This document shows, one piece after another, positions 1 to 11,225 of a stretch of DNA of 64,000 nt (position 1 is the stretch's first letter; every line of letters starts with the position of its first letter). The notes under the pieces were generated by a model. The model worked only from the letters and a program-made list of their open reading frames with translations. It did no database searches and was not told the DNA's origin. Origin of the DNA: Xiphydria camelus (lineage: Eukaryota; Arthropoda; Insecta; Hymenoptera; Xiphydriidae); the NCBI GenBank assembly GCA_963678675.1, contig OY783195.1, forward strand, positions 6,768,001 through 6,832,000. Direction: 5' to 3'. The position numbers and the translations under genes were made by a program.

Positions 1-285
1 CCGGACGCGCGATCGGATCAACGCTCGTATCGTCGTAGAGCCGACTGATAAGAGCGAGCGCAGTTCAGTCGAGTAGAGGTGCTCGAGTTGATGTCGTGGC
101 GAGACGAAAGGAGCGATAAATCGAGGAATTGACTTTGTTCGATTTGGCAGATCGGACGAGCTTTTTGCCTTTAAACAGGAATCGATAAAGTGGTTTATTG
201 ATATTCTGCACTGAAAAAAAAACGCAAGACTCGACAATTTCTGCACCGGGAAGAAAGTATCAATAGATAATAAATGTAATTTTAA

Positions 286-535
286 ATATGGCGAAATAAA
301 TACTTTTCATTAGGGCAAGAAGATATATTAGGTATACAACTTTGCTTCCGCCGTTTTCCTATAGATGGCTTACGAGAAAAACGGTGGAAGCAAAGTTGTA
401 TACCCAATATATGTTAATTATTAAAATGTTTATTTCATTAAAACAGTTACCTCAAAGGATTTAATTCTGACAAATAAATATCGTAACATTTAACGAATGG
501 TTACTTGGTCCAACAAAAATTTTATTTCGCCATAT
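286..535. repeat. Inverted-repeat element holding an 80-bp hairpin insertion
   Basis: A 15-bp terminal inverted repeat (atatggcgaaataaa at 286-300, its reverse complement at 521-535) bounds this AT-rich stretch. Near the right end, ggttacttggtccaac resembles the arm of the palindromic MITE-B seen at 51866-52049, so this is probably a diverged relative. The 80-bp hairpin element at 328-407 sits inside it. No coding potential. Confidence 0.5.
328..407. mobile_element. 80-bp hairpin MITE, copy 1
   Basis: A near-perfect hairpin with a stem of about 30 bp and a loop of about 18 nt. Its ends are TTAGGTATAC and GTATACCCAA, and it is flanked by TA at 326-327 and 408-409. Three other copies (12674, 29708, 59273) share the core CAACTTTGCTTCCGCCG. 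The TA target site suggests Tc1/mariner-type mobilisation (inference). It is far too short to code for anything. Confidence 0.8.
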
Positions 536-540
536 TCATA

Positions 541-962
541 TACACACGGAAAAAAATAACCTAGTCAATTTAACTAAAATCCTGAAGACCGTAACCCAAC
601 CGTTTGGTAAAATATGGATCCTCCATCTGTGTTTAGTTAAACTAGCCACTTTCTGGTTAGAATAACTACACTTAAAAAATAATTAGGTTAACATGACAAA
701 TCGCATCTAGTTAAACGTGTTTAGTTATTCTAACAAAAATGCTGGTCAGTTGAACTAAATATCAAGTTATCCTAACCAAATGTTTAGTTATTCCAATCAA
801 AAGTATACACATGTAGTTCAAATTACTAAGCATGTATAATAGTTAGAATAACTAAATATTTGGCTCAACTTACTAGTATTTTGGTTAGAATAGCTAAACT
901 CGTTTAACCAGATGCGTTTAGACATTTTAACCATGTTATTTTCTCATTTTTTCGGAGTGTAA
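541..962. mobile_element. MITE-A copy 1 (double or nested)
   Basis: It begins with CACACGGAAAAAAATAAC and ends with a divergent TTTTTTCGGAGTGTA-type terminus. The interior is rich in the short words AACCAAA and TTTAGTTATT in both orientations. It is about 420 bp, against 190-270 bp for copies at 30092, 31261, 44815 and 56866. A second start-like terminus preceded by TA (about 667) suggests one copy inserted in another. No ORF of interest. Confidence 0.7.
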
Positions 963-3900
963 GTGTGAGCGAGCAGAATACACATACACCCTTATACAAA
1001 ACAGAGCCCCATATGTTGCTATATGTAGAAGGGGTTCAGCGCGCCCTAGAACGGTCGTTCCGAGACGAGAAAGTCGACGAACTAATCGCGGGCTCCGATG
1101 AAGACGCCGAGGTTCGCGATAAAGTGGGCGACGTCGCGGCGGGAACGGAAAGAACGGCGAGAGGGAGTGGGGAGAGACGGTGCATGCAGCGGTGCGTCTC
1201 GCGCAATTCGAATGCCGCGGTAACAGGACCCGTCCGCGTCCTCGCACCTTCCCACGCGTCTCGGAAGGTGCGCTTCTCTCGCGGCGCTTGCTATCTGCAT
1301 TTTTAACGCGTCTATCTCCCTCGCGTAATCTTCGTATCGCTGTAATTACACGCAGATAAGTAATGGTACCGCGTGTCGCGTTCCGAAAGCGGAAAATAAT
1401 TCGCGGCGAGGGACAAAGGGACTTAGAGGAAGAGTAAAGAGCGAATTATTGGAATGAAATGGGAAAAATAGATGCGATGCGTATCGTACATACGAATCGC
1501 ATACACAAAATATGGATAAGGATCTCCATGGCACAAAGCGATGGAAAGTATTATTTGAGAAACTATGAAAAAATGTATATCTCATTTTTGGTTTTCGAAA
1601 TTGTCATAAACAATACGAAAATAATGCACATACAAATGCATTATTATTGATGTAATATCCCACATACTCCCTTTGAAAGTGCGGATGATTGGAATGAAAT
1701 GAAAGAAATAGATACGATACATATCATGTATACGAATCACACAGGTACTCAAATCATGCATAATGAATTTCATGGGACAAAGTGATGGAAAATATTATTT
1801 GAAAAACTGTACAAAAGATGTACCTCATTTTCGGTCCTCTTCATCTCATTCATGAATATCAATAAGGACTTTTAGTAGATTTTCATAGACAATGCCAAAA
1901 TGGTCCAGTTATCAATCGCTGTACTATTCGTTATTGTTTCCAATTACGCTGTTGCAATATTCCGCATACTTTCTAATTTCTCTCTGAAATTACAAATAGG
2001 AGAACAAATTATACTCATGGAACTATCCTAAATATATACAATTCAATCGACGAAGACCAAGGATCGACTTATAAAGATTTCTTCGTCGTCGATCCCATGA
2101 TAACGAGCTACAGAAACAGTTAGAATAAAAGACGAGTTATTAGCAATCCGAACGATCTTTCTCAGGCGCTTCATGGTGTTTCGCGATCGCAGATGTCGTG
2201 GCGGCGGCCGGTTGCCTTTCTGCGGGGTCAACGTAGCCTCGCGGCGTCGGCGTCGGCGACGACGACGACGACAGCGGTGGCTGAGCGGACTCGCATGCCT
2301 GCAGCGACTCCGAGAAAGGCAATAAAAGGAATCACGGAGACGAGGTTGGCGCCAGCGCCATGTGGCGGCTGCGGGACCAACTGGCCTCCGAGGAGAGACT
2401 CGGCGAAAGAGGTATAGGATAAATGAGGGAGAGGGTGAATCGTGGGGGGCGAAGAGAAAGAGAAGGAGGGAGACACGGATCGCCGCCAATCTGTAATCGG
2501 GAAACCTGAAACTCCGACAGCGCCTTATAGGTACGTCGATATATCGTTCGATTTTTGCCTCCGCGATCGACGAGGAGTCTTCTTCTCAATGTGGCGGTGC
2601 CACCGCTTTAAACTATCCCACTGCATCCTTTATGCAAGTCCGCAAGTGCACGTACGTGGGTAACGATCAACGTAAAGGCGGTGAAACTGGGAGATCGACA
2701 GCTGATTATCGACCCTACGTGATTTCATTATTCATAAGTTTTCGTCGAGAGGTTTTTACGTAGACCATTTTTTATCGCCCAAGTGGACGCACCGGGAATG
2801 CGATTATGTATAAGACAGTCGAGGAAAATCGTAGTAGCTGCGTAAGAAAAAAAAGTATAGCTAAAGTATGGCGAAAATCTGGGAAGAGTTGAGCAAACAA
2901 AATATAACTACGGATCGTATTCCAGAGTTTCAGCCACACCATTTTCTCGTGTCAGGTGAAAAGCAAAGCTTACTCGACCACGCTTTCGAGAAAAAAAAAA
3001 AGAAAATGTTCTGGCTGAAAGTCTGGGTTACGACCTGTAGCCGTACTTTCTCGTTTCAACTTCCCTCAGATTTCTGCCGTATTTCAGCCATACTTTTTTT
3101 TTACGCGGGAGAAGTGACGAATAAATGAAAGAATAAGTCGAGACTCATAGATCGCTCTCAAAAGAACAACGTACAACGTTACGGCAGACTTTGGCGTTGA
3201 CGAGTAATTTTGCCGTCACCGCTGCGCCGTTACAAGTCGCACGTAGAGAAACTACACTTACGTACTTGCGCGCGTAGCCACGCCATCTGACGACAAGGCT
3301 ACGCGTCACCTCGCGCGTCTACTCGTCCGATCATCAGGCAACGCGTACGGTTACCACGCCAACGGCGGCCCTGCTGCAGCATCCGACGCAAGTGAAAAAA
3401 AAGACTATAGCGCCACGTCCGAGCGGTACCTCTGCCTTCGGCACGCGAATACACGCGCGATGCAGCCACACGTGCGGCGTACGTGACCGCGTCGGAGTCG
3501 CGACAACGAGACTACACGTCGATTCGCGACGATCGTCGCGCGCCTACGCGTATCCTCCGGCTGCGATTCGACGACTTCGGCGGCGTCCGCGCATAAGTGC
3601 ACGTGCCGCACCGGCCGCGCAGTGCGGCTCGGCGCATACGTCCCTCTCTCGCGTCCGGCGCGTACCGAGAATAGCAGATTTCCCCGTTTGTAAATCCGGC
3701 GGATGAGTGGCGTATTATAATCGGAGAGGACTGCTGCGCGCCAGATGGTAGCAGCTGGATGACGCACTCGCGACGCTGAAAACATCCCGTCGAGAGTAAT
3801 TCCGCCCACGGACGGGAGAGAATACGGGGAGTGCCGCGCGCGCGGTACAGTGCCGATGCACTAAAGTTAGAGTGCACGTGTCCGCGGGAGATATAGGCGG

Positions 3901-5327
3901 ATGCCGTTCGCCACTGGCTTCCTGGTTCCGCGGAAGCGAGCGGGAGGTTTTGCGGCCTGGAGGCGATAACGATTCGAGGTTAAATTGGACGCTCGCTCGA
4001 GGCGGGATTATTTGGGAAGTTGTTCCCTTGATCTCGATTCTGTGTCGACGACTTATTCACCTCTGATTACTTGATTGTTAATTTTTACGACGAGACTTTC
4101 TCACCTGATTATGTTGGCAAAAAATTGATCGATTCGACAAATATATCCTTAGTTGCAGATACGTAAAAAATACGTACGTTCCTAAGCCTCAGCTATAATT
4201 CGATTTTCTCACTAATTTTTTTTTATTGCAGACTCGAAAAATCGGGACAAAATTAATTACCCTGTATTTTTTATTTTTCATTCTCGGCTTTATTCGAGCT
4301 GGAAAATGATATTTAAAGAGGCAGCTATACGTCATCATTTTGTAAAACTGTTTCTCCTGCACTCGTTGCTTGACATACCTAATAAGTGCATCTCTCTTGT
4401 GCTATAGAAAGAAACGCGCTTATAACTGCGAATAATAATTTTTTGGGCCATATTCTTTTTCGTATGATATCAAAATTTGATATCATATTTAATAGGTATA
4501 TATTGTAGATTGCAAATTGAATTTATTTCCGGAGAACGAAACTAAAAAGTAGGTACTTATTTTTTAGTTGGAATTAAATTAAGTAAAAGAACTTTCATTC
4601 AGAATTTTTTAACAAGTACCAGCAACCTTCCCTCGCACCGTGCCAAACGGTTTCGCAACTCCGTCACATCCGCCGCGATTCGCGAGCAATTAGCGCTTGC
4701 GCAATGCCGTGCGGGAGCACGAAATGTCAAACGGTTCTCGTTTCCCGTAGAAGGAATGAAGGATAAGCGTTTACGGTCTCCTCGCGGGACTGTTGATACT
4801 CGTATCTATAGAAAAACGCATATCATCGTATAATCGCGCGCGCGCGCGCGAACGATTTCGGTCTCAATTCCCATTTGCATGCGAGATGCCGCGTCAGGAC
4901 TCTCGACCGGAGTCACGTATTCCGTGACTCATCGACGCGCGTGCGCGGCCGATTTACGAGGTGCGGAGAAAGATTCTCTCGTACCCCTTCGAAGGTCTTC
5001 GGCCCACGGATCCTCTCGTCGTTCCTTTTTTAATCATCTTTTTCGTCCCAACCCGGTATTCCACACCCTGTTCGCCCTTCGCAAACCGACGCACGGCCCA
5101 CGAGTATCCCGACGCGTCGCGAGAGAAAAAAAAGGAGGTAGGGGCCGGCAAAATTGACGCCGATAAGCCACACGCCACCGCGTTCCTCCACTCGGATGGG
5201 TATAATTGCCGTTCGAGAACGCACGAAGCCCTCGATTCCTATCGGGAGAATCGCCCGGGAAGTCGTTCCTGCGAGAAGCCTCGCGGAGCTCTCCTCGCCG
5301 GGTGGCCCCTCTCTTCCGCTGCGCGCG
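963..5327. other. Non-coding stretch, CpG-rich in part
   Basis: No convincing gene on either strand. It contains a degenerate tandem duplication (separate entry), a trinucleotide-rich patch near 2250-2280 (GAC/GGC repeats), a CpG-dense block at about 3170-3960, an AT-rich stretch at 4070-4620 and a short (CG)n tract near 4841. Open frames in the CpG blocks lack recognisable domains. This could hold the distal promoter, first exon or intron of net, but I see no decisive signal. Confidence 0.5.
1444..1845. repeat. Degenerate direct duplication, about 240-bp period
   Basis: Two diverged direct copies begin with attggaatgaaatg (about 1448 and 1690). They continue through matching blocks such as atagatgcgatgcgtatc / atagatacgatacatatc and gatggaaagtattatttgag / gatggaaaatattatttgaa. 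Function unknown; an old local duplication. Confidence 0.7.
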
Positions 5328-5510
5328 CAAAAAAAACAGCAATTTTTACAGTTTTATCCAGTAGCGCTGAGATTCGAGCTAATTTTCAAGATTTTGTACA
5401 GAGGGCATATTTTCATTTACAAGTTTTTATAACTGTAAAAATACTATAATAATTTAACCAGGTATAAATTCTGTTTTCACAGGAATTTCTATTGGTTTAA
5501 CCGAAACATT
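5328..5510. repeat. Element I, copy 1
   Basis: This matches the reverse complement of about 43920-44115. Shared blocks include caatttttacagttt, agcgctgagattcga and attttcaag, followed by a tgtacagag block and gaatttctat. The copy at 43.8-44.1 kb ends in a CACGGAGAAAAA terminus like the other small MITEs. No coding content. Confidence 0.65.
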
Positions 5511-5984
5511 TAAGGCAAACACATTGACGTGGAGTGATTTTTGAAGTTGGAATCAATATAACGCCGTGCGTACTCAACGGTTTTAATCCGTTTAAGGTAG
5601 TTCCTCCGCGACAACATCAACCAAAAGTTACATACCATGTTCATGTTTAAAATATCGATAATTGGTTTAATTAGTAGTAAATAAAATTAAAAACTACGCA
5701 ATATTAACTCGGTACTAATAGATAATACGATGGATGTCATTTATTGCCGTAAAATATATTCTATATTGTGTTTTTGATCTACCATTGCCAGTAAACTTTT
5801 TGCCGTGACTGTCCGGGCTTTGCCCCAATACACGAAATAGTTTGTATGTACAGACGACGCACTCTTCTGTGTGCGTGTGAGCGACGATCGTGGCTCGCTG
5901 TTCCGTTCCCCTTCCACGCACTCGTTCGCTTGCAGGCCTTGCAGATATAATATATGCTATACGCGCGCGCGCGCGCGCGACCAA

Positions 5985-6485
5985 AATGAGGAACTTGCAT
6001 GAAATTTTTTTTTTCTTTGAAAATTTTACTGAATGAAGCTATCGTGCTATAAAACCCAGGGAGCACTGTATTTTTTAATAATATGTAACTATATTGGAGA
6101 AAAAGAATTAATTAATCGTGCCTCAAACGCCTAAACCACGTCCCGACCTAGAACGCAGTATGATTGGCCTAGACGCTTTTACTGTTGCGTGACGTCACAC
6201 ATTTGATGCTCATTGGCTAAATCTCAATTTTAACCAATAACTGTCGAGTGTTCCTAACTACGCCCCATCCTAGAATGCAGTATGATTGGCCGATAGCGCT
6301 TTTACTGTTGCGTGACGTCACACATTGCTTCTCGCTGTTTGCGCGGCTCTTTCAAACGCTACATTTTTAACTCAAATTTGTGAAGGTATCCGACATGTTA
6401 ACACCATAAGTTTATATACCGTTGAAATTGTAATATTTTACTCTATTTTTTAAGCCAATAAAAAAAATCATGCAAGTTCCTCATT
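5985..6485. mobile_element. TIR element with CCAAT and CRE motifs
   Basis: Inverted ends AATGAGGAACTTGCATGA (from 5985) and the matching reverse complement ending at 6485 enclose about 500 bp. The interior has a direct duplication of a module made of a GCAGTATGATTGGCC-type block, CTTTTACTGTTGCG and a consensus CRE, TGACGTCA (6190-6197 and 6313-6320). Several CCAAT/ATTGG boxes lie around them. The element ends about 400 bp before the net coding exon. Its superfamily is not clear; I could not define a target-site duplication. Confidence 0.7.
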
Positions 6486-6889
6486 GTGAAAGCTTCTCAT
6501 GGTTATATCTTGGAAACTAGATGGTGAATCATTCTCATTTTGTTTCACATTGTTCGTGATATCCTATTCTACCTTATCCTCGTTTTTTATCAACTTCTTA
6601 ATTTTAGTTTTGACTGTAGTATTAATGACGTACTGTTTTTTGCCTATCATAACGTATCTGTTACGTGTAAATCAAGCCAACTTCAAGTGTAAATATCTCA
6701 GGTTTGGGGTGGTCAAACTTATTTAAATTACACAGATGTTTGGATAATGCATTAAATAACATATATGTCAAATTTCAATCATTTCTTAATTCAACGATCT
6801 TGTGGAGGTACTACCTTAAGCGCCAACGCTCACGCGTATGATCATCGCACGGAATCGCTGACGTGTTCTTTCTCTCTTCTGTGTTGCAG
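6486..6889 (+). promoter_or_regulatory. net: Intron end and splice acceptor of net
   Basis: AT-rich sequence ends in a pyrimidine tract (about 6866-6887) followed by CAG at 6887-6889, a strong 3' splice site 8 bp before the first ATG. This implies at least one upstream exon. No donor could be chosen confidently in the window, so the first exon is either further upstream inside the window or outside it. Confidence 0.7.
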
Positions 6890-6897
6890 CTGGTGTC

Positions 6898-7731
6898 ATG
6901 GCGGGCTCCGACAGGGACGCCGGTTTCTGCAGCGGCGGCGACGAGGACGACATGTCCGGCCTGCACTCGCCCAGTGCATCCGAAGACAGCGTCGAAGTGC
7001 AGATCACTCCGATATCGTTCAGGAACAAGAGGAAGCTGGCCGAGCCGCGGAAGATCCAGGAGCCGAGCACCGCGCCGCTGAAGAAGCGGCGGTTCGAGCA
7101 GATCGTGGAAGAGACGACGATCGCCTCGTCGGTGGGCGACGAGGAGTCCAGGTCCGTTGGTTCTCCGTCGCCCAGTCCCTTCCGACCCTGGAGCACGTCG
7201 ACGTCGAAGAACTCCGAGGCTGCGGGCAAGAGCAAGCGCGTCGCGCCGGTGCAGGCTTCCCTGACGCTGGAAGAGGCCAGGCGGAGGGAGGAGGAGAGCA
7301 GACTTCAGGAGGAGGTGTTGTCCAGGTTGCGGGAGAGCGATTCGCGACAGAACTCGCCGGTCCCGTCGACCGCGAGGACGGCTACGTGCGTGGAGAGCGG
7401 TTTGGGGTCACCCCATCCGCCGAGCTCCACTTCGACCTCGTCACAGAGGCACGAAACTCGTCAGAGGTTCGAGCCGCCGCCGCCTCCGCCTCGGCCAACG
7501 GCGATCCTTCCCCATCCGAGACTACAGGAGGAGCCCCTGTCGCTGGTCTTGCGAGGGGAAGTACCCAGAGTGCCCTCCCACCCGGCGGTGAGTGGTCCCG
7601 GTTTCGAGAGGCCACCCGGTTACTCCGTGCCGGACCATCATCAGGCCGCGACGACGGACCAGGTCCTCAGCCACTCCCTAAGTCATCGTTCGAGTCACGA
7701 GTCGAGTCACTATCAGCAGGAGCAACAAGAA

Positions 7732-7767
<36 letters not shown>

Positions 7768-8088
7768 AGCAACGGCCAACAGAGGAACTACAAGAACATG
7801 ACCCGGGAGCGCAGAATAGAGGCCAACGCCAGAGAGAGAACGAGAGTGCACACCATAAGCGCGGCGTTCGACACCCTGAGAAAAGCCATCCCCGCCTACT
7901 CGCACAATCAGAAGCTGTCGAAGCTGTCGGTGCTGAGGATCGCGTGCAGCTACATCATGACCCTCAGCAAGATCGCCACTACGCCGCAGGGTGAGAATCC
8001 CAACGGGCCTTCTTTGGGAGCCTGCGTCGACCTGGTCTCCAGGACGATTCAGACCGAGGGAAAGTTGCGGAAGAAGAAGGACGACTGA
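6898..8088 (+). CDS. net: bHLH transcription factor, Net/ATOH8 family
   Basis: Encodes 396 residues with a class II basic helix-loop-helix domain at about residues 302-360. The basic region reads RERRIEANARERTRVH, then helix 1 (SAAFDTLRKAIPAY), a short loop and helix 2 (KLSKLSVLRIACSYIMTLSK). The C-terminal tail (about 373-396: a Cys-Val pair, an R-T-I-Q core, EGK and a lysine-rich end) matches the tail typical of ATOH8 and Drosophila Net, which separates it from atonal and neurogenin. The N-terminal part is low complexity: an LKKRR basic patch near 58-64 that may be a nuclear signal, a charged coiled-coil-like stretch near 124-145, a proline run near 193-198, and His/Gln-rich sequence with nine glutamines near 282-290. 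By family knowledge it is a nuclear DNA-binding regulator; Drosophila net acts in wing vein patterning. The start is the first ATG after the splice acceptor at 6888-6889. The frame is open for only a few codons before it, so an upstream coding exon cannot be fully excluded. The whole domain and stop lie in one exon. Confidence 0.93.
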
Positions 8089-8720
8089 ACGGCGCGAGAT
8101 GGATCGGGAAGTGACTTCCGATCGCGATGTTTGGATGCCCGAGTTCTGCTCGATACGATATGCTCAATGCCTGTGCTCGCCACGTTGCTTAGGTGTCTAG
8201 GATTTCTATAGGTTCGGTATGTACGCATAAGTTTGTCCAGACAATATGATCCGTTGTTCTCGGTAGCGATTTAGTGGATCGCTATCGGAAGTAGTGAAGA
8301 CGAGAGTTTCGCGTTTGAAAGTAGAGTACGACGTTACGACGGCTGATGCGCCGCAGTGACAACTCATCGGGGATTCGAGACATCTGGAACACAGAATTGG
8401 CAACTGAAAGAATCGAGTTTTCATGTGGCTTTTTGCCGAAGAAAAATTCTCCCGCGATGACTATCGCGGAATTCAAAAAAATGGAGTCAATCGAACCGCA
8501 CGAGGAACGATTGAAATGCTTTGAAAACCAAAACTCGTGAGAAATACGCACCAAGTGGAGATAGTTTTTTAGCGGCCATATTGGTCCGCGTTGGCAGCGC
8601 CACGCAGCGGCGATTCGTCTCCCCGATGACGTTAGATTTTATTTTTTGGACCGGCTAAGAGAGTGCACGCATCTATATTTATCCTACCTGACGATGTACG
8701 GTGATCGAGAAGGAAGAGAC

Positions 8721-8778
8721 AATAAAATATCGTTATAGTGATATGTATAGGCGACGAATGTACGATGTAAGAAATAAA
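8721..8778 (+). terminator. net: Proximal poly(A) signals of net
   Basis: Two AATAAA hexamers at 8721-8726 and 8773-8778, about 640 and 690 bp after the stop codon. They lie on the gene's strand in AT-rich sequence, so they are plausible proximal cleavage signals. Confidence 0.5.
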
Positions 8779-9078
8779 TAAATTGATCGCGGTAGCCGGC
8801 GCGGTGCCGGAACCTCGCGAGTAGTCGCGGCGCGAGGTGATCTTATCTTGTTAGATGACGATGCTTCCAAAATTATTAGTCGACGACTGAATGACACGAG
8901 TACAAATCTGCGGCGCCGCCGTGGATGTGAATGAGAATTGATATATTGTATATGCGTGAGTTATATTATAGGGGATGTACAGAGATATGTTAGAGAGAGA
9001 GGGGGGAGGGGGAGGGGAAGGGGAGGGAGAAGAAGAGAGGGGAGGAGAGCCGCCGTGATGATGTCTATAAATAATGTA

Positions 9079-9519
9079 CGAGGGTCGTTTGAAAAGTCCA
9101 TGCAAAAATGAAAACAACTCATATTTTCGAGGTAATTCTTTTTTAGTTTTCAACATAATCTCCTCTTAGGCTTATACATTTCATCCAACGCTGCTCCAGT
9201 TTGTCGATCCTTTCCGAATAATAGGACTGGTCCAACTTAGCAAACTAGGCATTCGTCTTCGCAATCACTTCCTCGTTTGAAAGAGGACTTTTTTTGTGGG
9301 TAAAGCGTGAATTTCAATACACGAAATTCTCTTTCATCCATTTCTTGAAAGTCACTCGACCTGCTCGATTCAAATGAATGCCAAACGCAGAGTAATGGAC
9401 CGATCTGGGTGAAACTTGAAGTTTGCTCCTCCAAGAGATGCTACTCACTGAAAATAACTTCGATGCGCACCGGTGGCGCCATCAACCTGATTTTGCACAG
9501 ACTTTTCAAACGACCCTCG
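9079..9519 (-). mobile_element. Internally deleted mariner-like element
   Basis: Terminal inverted repeats CGAGGGTCGTTTGAAAAGTC at both ends, each abutting TA (9077-9078 and 9520-9521), define a 441-bp Tc1/mariner copy. On the minus strand the residual coding sequence near 9140-9240 ends in the family's C-terminal pattern: YYSERIDKLEQRW, then KCI and GDYVE. The DDE catalytic region is missing and frames are broken, so it is non-autonomous. Intact mariners are about 1.3 kb. It lies in the probable net 3' UTR. Confidence 0.9.
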
Positions 9520-9889
9520 TAAATATGATAAATCGCCATGATAGCCTTTATCGATGTGTATAGCGATCAATAGCGATCGCGATGATATAAATACTATATT
9601 ATATATATGGAACGATGTGCGTGCATCCGTCCCCGGCGGCGGTGAGCGTCGTGGAATGTCCAGTATGTACCTTTTTACGTCGTAAGAGAACCACGTATTT
9701 GAATGAAAATTCGAATCAATAAAAGTAACCGAATGAACTCCGCAGGCTTTGTTTTTCTTTCCCCGATCCATCCATACATTCCTTCCTGTTCCTATATTTT
9801 AATCGCCACTTTTTAGGTGCCTGAGTACTCACCCATAGTACGCTTTAGGGACGAGCACATTTTAGGCCTTATCTGCGTCGCCTTGGGTG

Positions 9890-10120
9890 GCTCACAGTTG
9901 CGAATCAGCGTATGTATTTCTTAAGCTCGCTTCTCTTTAACAACGTCCTCTCTACTCATGAGCCATCTTATCTTGTTAAGGACTTTAAATTTCGCGGCGA
10001 GGTCTGTCTTCGTGACACTCGCGCGCGAGCACGAAGCTAATCCCTGCATCTCGCATAGTAGTGTTCCAGAAATCTTTTCTTGTGGCCGCGTCTAGACTAT
10101 GGAATAAGTTACCCAGTCAT

Positions 10121-10212
<92 letters not shown>

Positions 10213-10515
10213 CCTTTTTGCTCTCCCAGAGTTTAAGAGGTGCTTCTTCCTCTGGTTGTTTAATGAGGGCATTTGGGGTCATGGATTTTGCTTGAGGCGA
10301 TCTTGTTTTCTGTATACTCGTATATTACTCATTCGGTTTTATTTTTTCCGCTTATTTCGCTGCTTTATATTTCGGTTATATTTTCATGTTATTTTACTAT
10401 TTTTAGTGTCTTATTTATATTTTTATGTTCATGTTTAAACACTGTCCACCTTTTCTGTATCTTTCTTTATATCTGCCCTTAAGGGACTCTAGTCCCAGGG
10501 TAAATAAATCGCTTC
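9890..10515 (+). pseudogene. LINE (non-LTR) ORF2 C-terminus, broken
   Basis: From about 9920 a plus-strand frame reads through NNVLSTHEPSYLVKDFKFRG, then QKSFLVAASRLWNKLPSHVR (about 10061-10125). That is the familiar C-terminal ending of arthropod non-LTR reverse transcriptases (…S…AASRLWN.LP..VR…FK). The frame then enters an 88-bp (GA)n tract translated as RERE and resumes with a short SLFALPEFKR-like tail. The 3' end near 10480-10510 has a small hairpin (aagggactctagtcccaggg) followed by taaataaat, a common LINE tail form. The reverse transcriptase core and 5' part are absent. The clade cannot be fixed from this fragment. Confidence 0.75.
10123..10210. repeat. (GA)n microsatellite
   Basis: About 44 uninterrupted GA units inside the LINE coding remnant. 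The length keeps the flanking frame open, which produces a long but meaningless RERERE stretch. Confidence 0.98.
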
Positions 10516-11225
10516 TTCTTTTTCTCCTTTTCTTTCTTCTTCTCTTCTTCTATTTACGAATTTACAAGTATTCAACGGGACTACCATATAAGGAGATGCT
10601 CCTTAGCAGGTTAAGATACTTTGCTACATTTCGATCGCGGAATTGTATCAGAAATATATATGACTATAGAGTTAAGTTGGGAGGATTAATTAAATTATTA
10701 AATTTCTGTACATCGGTCAAAAGGAGATATTAATCGTTTCGTAATATTCGTAAAAATCGTCGAGTGTTTACGTTCCCCGAGCGAGAAAACTCCTTCGTCA
10801 TTTTACAGAGGAGGATATAGGGATGAAGTGACTCGCGCTATTCGCGCTGAAACCGGTTTCAACCGAACGTTCTGTCAACAACGTTGCATCCGCGAAGACT
10901 TATCCAGATACAGCAATTGAGACACGCGCAATCATGACGGCGTCGGTTATCGGAGATTTCTTGTAGGTATATGCAGACCTCGCGTAAGTGGGAAGACGTA
11001 TTTATGCGTTTTAATGAATAAATGGATGCCGACTCTCAGATGCTTCATGGTCGACGTTGATGAGACGTCGACGTCGCAACGAGACGAGTGTTTATCGCGA
11101 TGGAAACGTTTCTTGGATAGATCGGGAAATTCTTAGATGGAAAATATATGAAAAAATTGCAAATCATTATACCTAGAGAAACATCGAAAATTCAATACTC
11201 GAAATATTTTTTCGAATAAAGTTAA

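Larger units (their letters stand above)
8089..9745 (+). other. net: Probable 3' UTR of net, with insertions
   Basis: No ORF. AATAAA signals occur at 8721-8726, 8773-8778 and 9718-9723. The last is followed within 40 bp by a T-rich stretch (tttgtttttcttt), as expected for a cleavage site. If the last signal is used, the UTR is about 1.65 kb and contains a mariner copy (9079-9519) and a purine tract (about 8995-9050). If the first signals are used it ends near 8800. Which is used is inference. Confidence 0.5.

Noticed and set aside
6765..7994. A 409-residue open frame overlapping the net exon in another frame
   Set aside because: It is a shadow of the GC-rich net coding exon. It starts before the splice acceptor and has no domain, while the net frame has a full bHLH domain.
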